A stretch of DNA of 43,589 bases from Streptomyces sporangiiformans (GTDB lineage Bacteria; Actinomycetota; Actinomycetes; Streptomycetales; Streptomycetaceae), in NCBI RefSeq assembly GCF_005768555.2, contig NZ_VCHX02000072.1, forward strand, positions 1 through 43,589, read 5' to 3'. The notes beneath the pieces are model-generated. The model searched no databases. It worked only from the letters and a program-made list of their open reading frames with translations, and was not told where the DNA came from. A program made the translations under genes and the position numbers. Numbering within the stretch: the first letter of the stretch is position 1; each line of letters starts with the position of its first letter. Positions 43,262-43,589 of the stretch are shown here, piece by piece.

Positions 43262-43334
43262 TACCCCCGACCGGATTCGAACCGGCGCTACCGCCTTGAG
43301 AGGGCGGCGTGCTAGGCCGCTACACAACGGGGGC
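43262..43334 (-). tRNA. tRNA-Glu (CTC)
   Basis: It is 73 bases on the minus strand. The acceptor stem GCCCCCG pairs with CGGGGGT, followed by discriminator A. The anticodon loop CTCTCAA gives CTC, and the T-loop is TTCGAAT. CCA is not encoded. Confidence 0.97.
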
Positions 43335-43362
43335 GAGGATCTTGCGTTTCCGCAGATCCAAG

Positions 43363-43434
43363 CTGGTCTACCAGGACTCGAACCTAGACTAACTGAACCA
43401 GAATCAGTCGTGCTGCCAATTACACCATAGACCA
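43363..43434 (-). tRNA. tRNA-Gln (CTG)
   Basis: It is 72 bases on the minus strand. The acceptor TGGTCTA pairs with TAGACCA, followed by discriminator G. The anticodon stem-loop is ACTGA-TTCTGGT-TCAGT with anticodon CTG, and the T-loop is TTCGAGT. Confidence 0.97.
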
Positions 43435-43454
43435 ATGTGGTTGAGACCAGCTCG

Positions 43455-43527
43455 TACCCCCGACCGGATTCGAACCGGCGCTACCGCCTTGAGAGGGCGG
43501 CGTGCTAGGCCGCTACACAACGGGGGC
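43455..43527 (-). tRNA. tRNA-Glu (CTC), second copy
   Basis: It is identical over 73 bases to the copy at 43262-43334. It is the first gene of a Glu-Gln-Glu cluster transcribed leftward. No clear promoter is seen in the remaining 62 bases of the window. Confidence 0.97.
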
Positions 43528-43589
43528 CCTAGCGATCCTGCATGAGAGTCAGTGGGTGCGACCCGGACTGTCCCCCTGGGAAGGATCTG

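Noticed and set aside
43262..43527. Two identical tRNA-Glu copies as att sites of an integrated element
   Set aside because: Only a tRNA-Gln lies between them, and there is no integrase or phage gene. It is an ordinary tRNA cluster.

Overview
The window is high-GC actinomycete DNA from a Streptomyces chromosome. The evidence is the very high third-position GC, frequent GTG and TTG starts with purine-rich ribosome sites, and a gene order that matches, as far as I can recall it, the S. coelicolor block from glnD-glnK-amtB (about SCO5585) down to the tRNA-Glu/Gln cluster (about SCO5548). It is core chromosome: there are no insertion sequences, phage genes or CRISPR arrays.

Layout. 1-1900: nitrogen sensing (start of glnD, glnK, amtB) with a four-box GlnR operator. 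2059-4635: the differentiation regulator nsdA and, divergent from it, a primase/polymerase-like protein. 4790-9000: ftsY, a luciferase-like oxidoreductase and the glucose permease glcP. 9011-15480: smc, a small coiled-coil protein, acylphosphatase, a secreted CAP-domain protein and an HxlR regulator. 15451-18229: mutM, then the rnc-rpmF-DUF177 operon. 18415-24094: a DivIVA-like coiled-coil protein with a Gln/Tyr-rich tail, coaD, rsmD and recG. 24258-29125: a translationally coupled pair encoding an Hsp90-like GHKL ATPase and a 1013-residue TPR protein. 29184-33235: a FakA-like DAK2 protein, rpmB, thiD and thiL. 33442-38486: a free-standing Lrp ligand domain, a DUF3515 lipoprotein, ddlA, gpsA with an overlapping plsC, cofC/fbiD and a small protein. 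38582-43177: the HU protein hupS, a small protein, leuD-leuC with the divergent regulator ndgR, and a DUF4242 protein. 43262-43527: tRNA-Glu, tRNA-Gln and tRNA-Glu.

The standout is recG. Its Walker A motif (GSGK|T) is interrupted by an in-frame 338-residue intein. The intein starts with Ala, not Cys or Ser, and carries Trp66, Cys318 and Thr336 before the final His-Asn. This is the complete WCT signature of the rare class 3 splicing mechanism. It also carries two LAGLIDADG motifs of a homing endonuclease. RecG cannot bind ATP until the intein has spliced out.

The second item is the Hsp90-like/TPR pair. It lies between recG and the FakA-like gene, two genes that are usually near neighbours beside rpmB, so it looks like an accessory insertion. 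An Hsp90-type ATPase co-translated with a TPR protein is reminiscent of eukaryotic Hsp90/co-chaperone partnerships. The rest is housekeeping, with some notable regulatory palindromes and low-complexity protein tails.
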